From positions 2,401,713-2,465,712 of the forward strand of contig OZ025221.1 in assembly GCA_964019055.1 (NCBI GenBank): DNA of 64,000 nucleotides. The letters run 5' to 3'. Positions 1-12,300 of this stretch are shown here, piece by piece. The stretch comes from Anthopleura xanthogrammica (lineage: Eukaryota; Cnidaria; Anthozoa; Actiniaria; Actiniidae). A program made the translations under genes and the position numbers. A model generated the notes under the pieces. The model was not told where the DNA came from, searched no databases, and was given only the letters and a program-made list of their open reading frames with translations. Within the stretch, counting starts at the first letter, position 1. Each line of letters opens with the position of its first letter.

Positions 1-90
1 CAAGTGTTGAAAGCAGTCCAAATTCAAGTATTTCATTTATTCGAAAAATGTTAACACATATTCACTGATTCACTGAAAAACATTAACATT

Positions 91-535
91 ATAGCGGAGC
101 TCCCGCGCGGGCCGAAGGCCCGCGCGAGCGGAGCACCATACTTAAGAAAAAATGGTAACCCATCGAGTTGATTTTTCATGGCTTGATTACGTCATCATCT
201 TGTCCATACATACATACATACATACATACGTACATACATACGTACATACATACGTACATACATACATACGTCCGTCCGTGTACCACTTTGCACAGGGTTC
301 CCGCGCGCTTTGCTTACTCACAAATGCACAGAAAAATTGCAATAATGTAGTCAAAGATGGATCAAGAAGTATTTTTTCTTATTTTTGCAATGCGAAAAAT
401 ACGTTTAGTCGAAGTCATGTCTGTCTTAAAGTGAACAAAAACAATTTTTCGACTTTAGCGACTTGCTAAAGAAGATTTAGCGAGGGAAAGCGAGGGAAGA
501 TTCTTAATCTTACGATTAGATGAAGTTTCGTGACT
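91..535 (+). repeat. Dispersed repeat, copy 1
   Basis: It starts with a GC-rich inverted motif (gagctcccgcgcgggc, then gcccgcgcgagcggagc). It runs through gagttgatttttcatggc, gggttcccgcgcgctttg and aaagatggatcaagaag to aagattcttaatcttacgat. The same succession of segments occurs in the same orientation at about 23,176-23,520. This copy carries a CATA microsatellite (about 207-272) that the second copy lacks. The element class is not identified. Confidence 0.85.
207..272 (+). repeat. (CATA)n microsatellite with CGTA variants
   Basis: Tetranucleotide repeat, cata with interspersed cgta units, inside dispersed repeat copy 1. It is absent from the copy at 23.2 kb, so it expanded after the copies separated. 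Confidence 0.9.
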
Positions 536-1976
536 GAAACTTCAGTGAGAGAAAAAGTGGCCTGTAGACCAGAAAACCCTGATTATACTGCAAGAATGAT
601 ATTTCAGTTCCGTAGAAAACACTTCATAGAAGGTAAATTCATTAATTTTAACTAATATTTCGTAAAAAATCGACAAGAAATGTGTAAACTAGCTGGAGAA
701 ACTCTCAGACAAGCCAAGGACGTTGGTTCGGCAAACATTGTCAGAAAAACTTGGATAGTTTGTCGTTTTTACTGCATTCTAGATTTTTATCATCTTTTTC
801 TTCAATACTTGTGAACCAAAAAAGCGATATTTGAAGCTTTGATCTTTTGTTTTTGATCCCATTTCAAGAAAAAAGGCTAAGACTTAGTAAAAAGACTTGG
901 TTCTTTGAAAAAACATATTTGACGGCCAGCGAACCTCACGCGAAGTCAAAACAAGATTCCAGTTTCATAATCATATGAATATTTTGACATTTTTATAGAT
1001 AATTTATTTTAATGTTGAATGAAATATGAAAAAGGAATACATATCACACCAAATATTTGCTATTTATCTGGCTTTTCCAGCTATTACTATTACACAATCG
1101 CAAAAATGATGAGCTTGTTTTTTTTTTATGGATAAGCTTATGTTTTTGTAAGATATTTCGCTCGATAATAAAGTTAAGAATAAATCTGAAAAAAAAACTT
1201 TTCAAAGACCAACTTACTAACAAAGAAAATTATTATCTTGCATTAATGAATATGTCTCTTTTTACATGTGAAGTTCAAGTGAATGTAAACTTATAAAGCT
1301 TATCAGTAATATTTTTCGACAATTTTCAGTGTAGTTCACTTTCCACCTAAAAAACTGCATACAACTTTGATTACTAAGATTTGCTGAATAAAATCCTTTG
1401 TTCTATACATGTATTCATATGCTCTACGATCTATGATTATTTTTCTTCGAATTGAAAAGTTTTCTAATGCTTTTGAAGGCTTAAAATAATGGTTTTTCTT
1501 TTAGTTTTTCCTCCTGGATTCTGGTAAAATCAAACGAAGTGGTAACGCTATAACCAGCGTTATGCCGCGTCACACAATTGTCACGTTTTTAACCACTAAA
1601 TATACTATTTATGGGAGCTCCGCTTTTAGGCAGTGCCTAAATCTATATATTATCAATAAAGCAGGTGGAATCTGCTGATTTGAAAGTCTTTTTTGCCGCC
1701 TCAGCAACCACGTGACTAATCTGCATTACAATGCCAAAACCATCATGGCGTCTATCCGAGGTTGACGAAAAAAAATTGGGCGAGTTGGTATTGCAGTGCA
1801 TCTGGAACTGTTTTAGGGATAGAATTATGATGACGAAAAAAATATCGGATCTGCCGAGTGGTGACCTTGACGATGCAGTTTAGCATTTTCATTGGCTGGT
1901 CAGTAAACTCGATCGCGTGCTTTGATTGGTTCAAAAAAAGCTAGAAAACGAGAATTACTGGATTGTACCATTTCAG

Positions 1977-2126
1977 CCTCCCAGTGTTGGTTGACAAGCG
2001 TCAAGAATGGTAACGTAAGCTGCTCCAATACCACCTGTCACGTGACCTGTCATCCGGGGTATTTCCTGTTAGGACGTGATCAGGTCCCTTGCTTCACAGA
2101 ATGGGGTATCAGGACACCAAAATGTG
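1977..2126 (+). CDS. Exon: sushi/CCP-like module
   Basis: Phase 1-1 exon of 150 nt between tttcag and a gtaagt donor. The peptide has the sushi layout: Cys, then NGNVSC, HVTCHPGYFLLG, Cys, and a terminal TPKCG. It has six cysteines rather than the usual four, so it is a divergent or extended CCP module. It is the most 5' exon recognised. Confidence 0.7.
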
Positions 2127-2510
2127 GTAAGTTTTCTTTAATGATTTCAAAAGAAAAAGAGGCACAGATGTCGTGATAGTCGCGCTCTAGCTATTGTTAC
2201 CAAGTTATTTTGCCCAAAGATTTTATAAAATATGCGCATAAAAAAAATTCTTCTGTGGGTAAAAGCAGGGAGGTGGGAGGTAGTTCAATGTACTCGTAAT
2301 GGCGCGAGGCCGTACGCAACATCTCTTTTCGAAGAGGTGGCTCTTAGCCAATCACAACGCTCCATTTTCGATAATTTATAATTCAGTTTCATCTTTATCT
2401 CCCTCCCACCTCCTTGATAAAAGGTAGAGAATCAGAATTCAAAAGTGTTTCCTTTTGTCCTTTCGTTTTTGTTGTTGTTGTTGTTTTGTTCTTTCCTTCC
2501 TTTTCCTTTT

Positions 2511-2575
<65 letters not shown>

Positions 2576-3307
2576 TCTCTCTCTCCCTCTCTGTTTTTTT
2601 CTCCTCTCCTCTCTACTCCCTACCATTCTAGTTCTTTTCAAATTTGCCGCCTTTCTTCTGTTTTCCCCAATTTTACTTCATTTTCTCTATCAAATACTGA
2701 TTCAACTTCTCTCTATGCTTCTTTGTATAGTCGGTATTCACTTAGAGCAAAACGCGAAGGATTTAACTGCCGGACGACTAGAGGTCGACTACGATGGCAA
2801 ACGTGGTTATCTCGTCATCTATCAAAGAACGATGAAAGAAGCAAATGTGATCTGCAGAATGCTTGGTCTCAGTAGTGCTTACGCCTATCTGGACTATCGA
2901 AAAGAATATATACCCTCGTCTAAATCATGCTGGCTTTTCTACGTCTATTGTGCTGGGAATGAGAAATCGGTCTTCAAATGCCGAAATTACGGATTTAGTA
3001 AGTTGTATAGAAATGACTGTTCGCAGTATGAAACGGCGGCTGTGATATGTGGACGACCAAATAGTAAGTAGAGTGTGCCCTGAGATATTAATATACCTCT
3101 TTACCTCGGGCTTAATGTTGTGCCCATTTCAGACCACATCTCATTCCCTTAAGTATAATTTCTTTGTTTGGATGCAAATGAAACAAATAATCCTATTCTC
3201 AAAGAAATGACAGGTGATCTGAAATGGGCAAAAGAAAAGCTCCAGCTAAAGGAGTCTATTGTTTCGTTCTCTTATTGATTTTATTCTATTTTATACTTAC
3301 GGCATCC

Positions 3308-3367
<60 letters not shown>

Positions 3368-6300
3368 CCTTGCTTGCTTGCTTCCTTGCTTCCTTGCTTC
3401 CTTGCTTCCTTGCTTCCTTGCTTCCTTGCTTCCTTGCTTCCTTGCTTCCTTGCTTCCTTGCTTCCATCACTTATTCAACGTTCATCCATAATGAGGAAGT
3501 TTGTAGAATATCTAAAAAGTACCCTTCGAACCCAATCACCTATTCCTGAGAATGCCGTTGATAATAGCACTATGAAAAACATTGAATGGTTTTCAATTCC
3601 AGTGACTGTGAGAATCCAGAATACCAATACTATGAACATGGGCCGAGTAGAAGTGTCTATGAATGGAACATGGGGTAAAGTGGCGTATAATCGAGGATGG
3701 ACCATGCAGTCAGCAAACGTTGTATGTCGGATGCTGGGCCTACAAAATGCAACAGCCGCTCCTGAGCTATCATTGGTGTACTACAAAAGACCATCGGGCT
3801 TCACCTGGATCCAGATAGATGGATGTACAGGGAACGAAACTTCTCTTTTTGATTGCAAATTTCGCGTGTTGGGACGAAGCTCGTACTACAATCAGTATGG
3901 AGACCCAGGGGTAATTTGTGGGCCCCCTAAAGGTATATTGATTTAAGGCTGTGCTGTGCTGTGCTGTGCTGTGCTGTGCTGTGCTGTGCTGTGCTGTGCT
4001 GTGCTGTGCTGTGCTGTGCTGTGCTGTGCTGTGCTGTGCTGTGCTGTGCTGTGCTGTGCTTTGTATGCTATTTGCAGGGCAGTGCCGTGCCGTGCCTTGC
4101 TGTTCTGATGTGCTGTGTGCTGTGCTGTTAATTGCTTTGCTTCCCTGTCCTGTTCGGTTCTGTCTCCCCTGTGTTTTGCTTGCTACTTGCAGTGCCGTAC
4201 CGTGCCGTGTCTTGCTGTGCTATGTTGTCTTATCCTGTCCTTTCTTTTCCTGTACTTTTCTTGTTATTTGCTGTGCAGTACTGTGCCGTGCCTGACTGTG
4301 CTGTGCTGTTTTGTGCTTTATTTCCCTGCCCTTTCCTGTCTTGTCCTGTCTTTTTCTGTAACTTGCTTACTATTTGCTTTGCCGTGTCTTGCTGTGCTGC
4401 ATCGTGCTGTCATGTGCTGTGTCGTGCTGTCCTGTGCTGCGTCCTGCTGTCCTGTGCTGTGTCGTGCTGTCATGTGCTGTGGATTTGTGATGTAAATTTA
4501 CATCTTACGTACAACGAACTATCTTGTTCTCTTTTAGTTTCAGTGACTTTTGCATTCAACACTGCTCACATCGGAGAAGTCTCTTTAGTCGTCAATAGAG
4601 TAAGAGCTAAACTTGGTACCAAAAACTGGGACAACAATGCTCTAGCGGTACTTTGTCGCATGGCTGGAGTTGAAGGACCCCATGATGTCCCTGCTCGAAC
4701 TCTTGGGTCAGAATTTTCACGAGTTAAGTATTTTCTTTGGCTAAACAATGTCAAATGCTTAGGAAACGAAAGCTCTTTGCTGGACTGTAAAAACCCTGGA
4801 TTACGAAACAAGAATTCGTTTGGTTTAACGTCTTCTTTCACAGCGATGGCAGTCTGTGGTCGACTAAATAGTAAGGGCATTTTTATGTTTTCAATATTTT
4901 CATCATTCTTCTTCTTCTGTATCCTTCTTGATATTGCGCCTCTTGTCAGTTCTTGTTGATTTAGCTGTTGTTGTTGTTGTTGTTGTTGTTGTTAGTGTTG
5001 TTGTTGTTGTTGTTGTTAGTGTTGGTCTTCTTCGTCTTCATTTACATTATATTATTCTTGTATATTGTGTATGCAATTTAATTGAACTTTCAAGTTTATT
5101 ATTCATCTTCTACGATTTTATTATTGTTTCTCCTTTTCCTTCAGTTTTGTAAAGTAGGCCTCTTCTTTTCTTAATCTATTCTGAAATGCTGCTTTTAGTA
5201 AATCTAGTTTCTCCTATATTTCTAGTTACTTTTCAGCTCACTGGAGGAAGAACACCACGTCAAGGGATAGTCCAACCTCTCCTCAATGGTTTCCAAGGGG
5301 TATTTTACCTCCAAAAAGAACACAACTATACGAACCTCGCTAAAGTAATCTGTCGCACACTTGGCTTTCCTCCCCCATCCTTGTTCGTCAATAATGTCAA
5401 GAACGTTTATCGCTATGCACAATTTAGAACACTGGGTATCAAAAATCCGCGTTGCCATGGAAACGAGACGACCATTGCAGAATGTGAAAAAACGGTAGTC
5501 AAGGACGACAACAAAGGAAGTCTTCCTGGATTGATTTGTGGAAAAGGTAAGCAAGTAAAAATGTGAAACTTTTTCTCTTTTGGGATTTAGGTTTGCGATA
5601 TGGTTGTTACGGTATGTCACGACAAGTCACGTAACATGATTTTATGCATCATGTTAACTATAACGTTTTGTCAAACCACATGAATCTGTGAGTTAGCCGT
5701 GCCCTGACTTAGATCAGCCCAGAGGTTGTTCAGGATTCTATCTGTGAGTTAATCCATATCCTGACTTAGATCAGCCCAAAGGTTGTTTCAGGGTTCAAGT
5801 CCCGGGGGGGGGGGGGTACTCCCTATAATTGACTATACGGGGATGCTCCGCCCGAAAGGCATCGCCAGAAATCCCCACCGTCAAGCGAAAATGCTACTCG
5901 ACCCAGTCCCCCTCTTGTTATCTCCAAGGACTAAACATTGATGGTAAAACTATACGAGTCGAACTATTTCCTGTCAAATGCTCAATTACTATTAAGTAAA
6001 TTAAAAAGTTATAGTTCACATGTCAAACCTTAGTATATAAGCTACTATGGTATGGCAAAAACAATAAACAAAGTGTAAATTTGATGTAGCATATTTTAAT
6101 CCTTGATTCTGCCTTTCGCGGCACTTACAAATTACAAAGCGAAAGGGGAAACTTACGTGTAGATACCAAAAGTAAACTATTTTTTCTCTTACAATAAATG
6201 TATATATTAAAAAGTTGTAATGAGTGTCATGAATTTCAATAGACTAAATGTGAATTCCAAGTCGTTTTACCTCGTTAAAGAAGAAATAGATGTAGCATTT

Positions 6301-9300
6301 TTTCAATTTAAAATCGTCTTTTTTGCTCCAACGGATAAACACAATAACGGACTCCATATTTCCAAATTCCCGAGGCAATAGCTTGAATAATATTGAACGA
6401 AAACTAGCGAGTAATACATCAAATTGAAGCTTGTAAACAGCAGATTTCATATATATACGGCCTGGTTACAAAGTCTGAAAGCACATAGCATGATCGAGCA
6501 TGATTCAATATAGAGCATCGCTGACCTGAAGAAAAGTCGTGTACTGGAATCCGCGAAAGATTTCGCGGGTTTATTTTGAAAATAAAAACAAAGAAAAACA
6601 AAACAAAAAACAAAACAAAACCAAAAAAAGACCAAAAAAAAAAAAAAATTGCCTGAAGTTCAACTTCTTATTTAGAGTTTTGGTATTGACCGCTGAAAAC
6701 TTACGGCGGGCGCGAGGGTTCCGATTTCTGGCCATGGGGTACGTTTTTCAGGCCGCAGGTATAGAGAAGGGGTGAGAATTTGTGAATTTTGGTATTAAAA
6801 GGGGTAGTTTTTCTTCAAAAGTATACGAAAGGGGTACCTTTTCAGGCAAAAAAGTATGTAAACGGGGTAACTTTTTGCTGAAATTTTGTATATCAAAGGG
6901 TAAGGGGTCGAGAGTCCGGGCGGAGCATCCCCGTATGAAGCGACCCGAAGTACCCCCCCCCCCCCCCGGGGTTCAAGTTATCCAGCTGAACAGAGTAATA
7001 CATATACCTACATTCATAAACTACCCGCAGGGAAACATGCGTTGATTAAATGAATTCCTTTTCGATTCCTTTATAGATTTTCATTGTCCAACAAGTTGTG
7101 GTTGTTCATATGCACTCGATCGCATCCACTGCACCGACGCAAATCTCTCAGAAGTGTTCCAAAACATCCACATGTTTACATCAATCCTGTGAGATAAAAA
7201 CTCAATTTTGAACTAGTACTATTCCTAACGCTATGCTCTTTGATCATGTACTCATTTACTCCAAAAAATCCTTTGTCAACCACAATGCACTGCGCGCCGA
7301 AAGCAATGCAATCCGCCATTTTGTCTGCCAGGTAAAATAGTGGTTTTGTAGGCGAAGTTTGGTAATCCAGTTCCATCGGTCTTGTTATTCAAGTTAGAAG
7401 TCTTAAAACTATCAAGATATAATGATAAATAGTTATTTTATGCTTTTCGTAAGATTTTGTAAATTTTGGAGAAGAATCTAGATAATTTTTGAGTGGAAAC
7501 AATGATATAGGCGAGCAGTGTATTGTAGCTGAATAGGATTTTTCAAGGTTAATTAACCTTAAATCAAATGGTGTTGTGACCCTGGTTAATGTAGGCGCAC
7601 TTCAACTAATTTTTGTAATTATATATTTTTCAATACCTACTGCATCTAGTCATCTTCACGACACTGCTTCAAAAACAGAATTGGACGAGTATTTTCTCCT
7701 GCGACTTCCATTGAAAGTATCAATGATGTAAGTATTTTATGCGTAATTCCAGTACTGCCCAGACTCTACGCCTTCAACATGAAAAGCGTAGGGCCTGGGT
7801 AAAATATTGGAATTTAGAAAACGTCACAGAAAAAGGTGACGGAAAAAGGGCCCCAATTTAGTTAAGAAATTTTGATTTTTCCGTCTCGTAGTTTGATAAA
7901 AGGATACAAGATCCATCGGTTGAAGCGGGTTTACTTTTTCGGTCTGGAGAGGCTGAAAACATTGTAAGTTATCATAATACTCTAATATGCAGTCGAAGCT
8001 CTCCTTGCGACGTGCGACGTCTCTTCGTTCAATTTCGATTGACCAATATCGGTTCGTAAATTTAAAGTTTCCCCTCCACTTCCAGAAATTTGATAAATGA
8101 TTTCAAAAATCAACTTACGAAAAATTATATCTGAGATAAATCTAGATTTTCAGAAGTGATTATTGATATTTTGTATAAAATTAGTATGGAATTCATCATT
8201 TAGTGAGAAAATGAAATGAAGAATTAACCATTTTTCGGAGTCTTCTGGGTACTAAGAATGACACCTCAGTTTTGCAAATTCTCTCGATTCTGATTGGTTA
8301 ATATTTTTTTATCAGATCAGCTGGAATGTTCTAGCCCGAAGGCAGCAGGGGAGACACTAGCCCACCCTCCCTCACTCCTTCCCTTGCTTGCTTGCTTCTT
8401 TCAAATTTCCTTCCTTCAATTTCTAACCTTCCTATTTTACGTGCAATTTATTTTTTTAGAACTCTTGAAAACAACGATCTCCAGATTCTCGACCCGTGGT
8501 TTATTTCAAGGGTTCGAATGGATCAAATGTAAGTTGTACCTCTAACTCGATTTTCTGCAGCTTCTCCAATTTAATTCTTTTAGTCTGCAAAACCTAGCTA
8601 ACAAGCAAGCTGTTTCAGGGTTCGATCTGTGAGTTAGCCATGCCCTGACTAAGATCAGCCCAGAGGTTGCTTCAGGGTTCGATCTGTGAGTTAGCCATGC
8701 CCTGACTAAGATCAGCCCAGAGGTTGCTTCAGGGTTCGATCTGTGAGTTAGCCATGCCCTGACTAAGATCAGCCCAGAGGTTGCTTCAGGGTTCGATCTG
8801 TGAGTTAGCCATTCCCTGACTAAGATCAGCCCAGAGGTTGCTTCAGGGTTCGATCTGTGAGTTAGCCATGCCCTGACTAAGATCAGCCCAGAGGTTGCTT
8901 CAGGGTTCGATCTGCATGTGAGTTAGCCATGCCCTGACTAAGATCAGCCCAGAGGTTGCTTCAGGGTTCGATCTGTGAGTTAGCCATGCCCTGACTAAGA
9001 TCAGCCCAGAGGTTGTTTCAGGGTTCGTTCTGTGTCTGAGTTAGTCGTGCCCTGATTAAGATCAGCTCAGATGTTGTATCAGGGTTCCATCTGTGAGTTA
9101 GCCATGCCCTGACTAAGATCAGCTCAGAGGTTGTTTCAGGGTTCAATAAAGTTCAATAAAGTCAGTCGTGCCTCCCATTTAAATAATATACTACTGGAAC
9201 ACTCCTGCTTTAGGCTCGTAGGTCACTGAATATTTGACTTACTGGGCTTCCTGTGCTGTATGTCACTGGACTACTGAGTAACATCATTCAATATGTATTC

Positions 9301-12300
9301 CCAGAGAAATTAAAGACAACAACATAACAACAATAAGGACAGACGCTTTTGCTGGACTCTATCTTTGTCTATCAATGTAAGTAAACATGAGGGGAACAAA
9401 CTATTAAACGGGGCAAAGCAAAGCAAAGCAAAGCAAAGCAAAGCAAAGCAAAGCAAAGCAAAGCAAAGCAAAGCAAAGCAAAGCAAAGCAAAGCAAAGCA
9501 AAGCAAAGCAAAGCAAAGCAAAGCAAAGCAAAGCAAAGCAAAGCAAAGCAAAGCAAAGCAAAGCAAAGCAAAGCAAAGCAAAGCAAAGCAAAGCAAAGCA
9601 AAGCAAAGCAAAGCAAAGCAAAGCAAAGCAAAGCAAAGCAAAGCAAAGCAAAGCAAAGCAAAGCAAAGCAAAGCAAAGCAAAGCAAAGCAAAGCAAAGCA
9701 AAGCAAAGCAAAGCAAAGCAAAGCAAAGCAAAGCAAATAAAGACCCTTGTTTCGCAAGAGTGAATCAAGAAACATCTCTACAAGCATATGACAGCAGAAT
9801 CTCTCAAACAAACTCTTTTTGTTTATTTGTTTACTTGTATGTTTACCGGCATATATAGATCAATAAAATAAAAGCGCTTAGCGGAGATGAAGCAACATCT
9901 TTAATTGTATGACCTTTTTACTTTTCAGATATTTGACCAGGAACAATATAAAAGTCTTAGAAAAAGGTGCATTCGCAACGCCTTCTAAAATGTATGTAAT
10001 AAACCTTTGACATTTAGTATAAAGGATATTTCGAATGGTTGTTTTTCCAGAGAGGAATGAGCACTGCAACAATAGATTGCAGCTCGGGTTGTCGCGATAA
10101 ATTATAACGAGAGTCTTTTAGAAGCCAAAACCAGGCTAAACCGACACTAGAGAAAAACGTTTGCGTATGCGTGCCTTTCAGCATGCTTTCCAAGAATTTA
10201 CGAGAGTTTTAGTGAGAAAATAAATGCTTGTTTTCTCCAAGTATACAAAAAAGTTCGCGGGTATACTTTTGTGAGACCAAGATACTGTATTAATAAAGAC
10301 AATATAAAAGAACTAGCCTTAAGTTTCAAGAGCTGACTTTAAGTTTTGGCATTTTGTAAAGACTATTCTTCAGGCAAGTGTGAAAGTCAAATTTGCATAT
10401 TTTTACAATAGCACGAAGACGCTTTTGACTAATTTGCATGCGGACTTAGAGCATGCGCAGACGTTTTTCACGCGTGTCGCCTAAACCAACATGTTTTCCC
10501 TATTGTAGCCAACACATCTCTTTTTGTAGAAATACAGAATACTTTGCTTTACTTTACATAGTGAATTGCAGCTCGAGTCATCTTGGTAAATCATAACTAG
10601 AGTCTTTTAGAAGCCAATTGCAAAACCAGGCTGAATGTCTGTCAACAACATATTTCACACCAGACCGGAAGTGACGTCCACTCTAAGGAAGCAAAAGAAA
10701 GCCAAAACCTTATTCTTAACTGGACAAGTTACCATGGTGAACGTTAACCCGTTTTCTTTCTGAAATTTAAACTAGAATTATCGAGGGGAACACTTTGCCT
10801 AAAATCACACAAGAAAGTTTTAAAAGTCGACACATGTAAGTCAGTATCGCGGTTCTCCTATAAGTTTGATCGGGAGAGATATTTTCTCCCAACTAGCCGC
10901 CAATATAAACCCGTATTTTGCGGCTCAAAATGGTTATAAGTATTGTAGTATGAATGTGACGTCATAGTCGCCATATTTATATCAATTGGACAGAATCTGA
11001 AACGTGATGGGACTGTTTAGATCGAATAACGCGCGAAACGGCTCCTAATGAAAAACCGTGCCGTCACCGTTACGTTGCTATGGTAACACTGATGCCAATG
11101 AAATATATATCGTTACAAACTTCAACCTTCATACAGTAGATGGGTGAGATTTCAAGTTGATAGGTGCTTGTAAGTAAGAACTGCAGCCGTCCAATGTCGA
11201 GGGGTTGAGCACAAGAAAAATTGTAGGCAGCCTCCTTAAAAGTTTGTGGTTCACCAGTTGAGTATTTGAGCTGGTCGAGGTTGTGGTTGTGGACGTGAAT
11301 GAGATGTGTGTGATGACGTCATCATTATAATTGATGACGTCATATTTTTTTTTTAATGAAAATCACAGTGCATTTTAAATTTATTTTTGAAAACGATGGA
11401 AAGGCCAGGCTCCAAAGTCATGTTGAATATTTTATATCTAAACGGACCAAATGCACGCTTGCATTGATTTTATTTTTTGATGAACTGTGACGTCATACAA
11501 TACGTATGAGTGAAGACGTCATCGCACGTATCAGAAAATGATCCATTTCACAAATCGGTTTTATCATGATATTATAAAACATTCGAAAAACCTTTTAGAG
11601 ATTTTTAAATCCTTTCCCTAGCAATAGTGCCTGGGAAAGAGGTATTTATAAATAAAGCCCCCATTTATTGTGTAATCATTATTTTATCGATACCAAAGCC
11701 AAGACCGGACAGAAATAATTAGCAAATTATCGCATGAAAACTACGGTGATTATTTACATCTACCAGAACATTATGTCACCTTGACATTTCTGTAAGTTAC
11801 AATTTGAGCATACTGCGCGCCTCTTCATATCTTTCCTCCAGCTAGAATATCGCGTTCTGTCGTTACGTGATGGCTAGTGATCGTTAGTTATGGCTAGTGA
11901 TGACTAGTGATGGGTAGTGATGGGTAGTGATGGGTAGTGATGGGTAGTGATGGGTAGTGATGAGTAGTGATGGGTAGTGATGGGTAGTGATGGCTAGTGA
12001 TGGCTAGTGATGGCTAGTGATGACTAGTGATGGCTAGTGATGGCTAGTGATGACTAGTAATGACTAGTGATGGGTAGTGATGGCTAGTGATGGCTAGTGA
12101 TGACTAGTGATGGCTAGTGATGGCTAGTGATGGCTAGTGATGACTAGTGATGACTAGTAATGACTAGTGATGGCTAGTGATGGGTAGTGATGACTAGTGA
12201 TGGGTAGTGATGACTAGTGATGGCTAGTAATCACTAGTGATGACTAGTGATGACTAGTAATGACTAGTGATGGCTAGTGATGGGTAGTGATGACTAGTGA

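Larger units (their letters stand above)
1..1976. other. Non-coding left flank, no gene resolved
   Basis: No open frame with domain content or clean splice pattern was found on either strand. The stretch holds a dispersed repeat (about 91-535) and A/T-rich sequence. The sushi-like exon starting at 1977 opens inside a codon, so upstream exons of that gene must exist. They are either left of the window or too short to recognise here. Confidence 0.5.

Noticed and set aside
9310..9811. Long frames on both strands over 9.3-9.8 kb
   Set aside because: They are translations of a pure 5-bp repeat without stop codons; no independent coding evidence.
10900..11540. Cluster of TGACGTCA sites as a CRE enhancer
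   Set aside because: Similar tgacgtca-rich phrases recur at 26.5-26.9 and 32.6-32.7 kb within repeats, so they look like repeat content rather than a specific enhancer.
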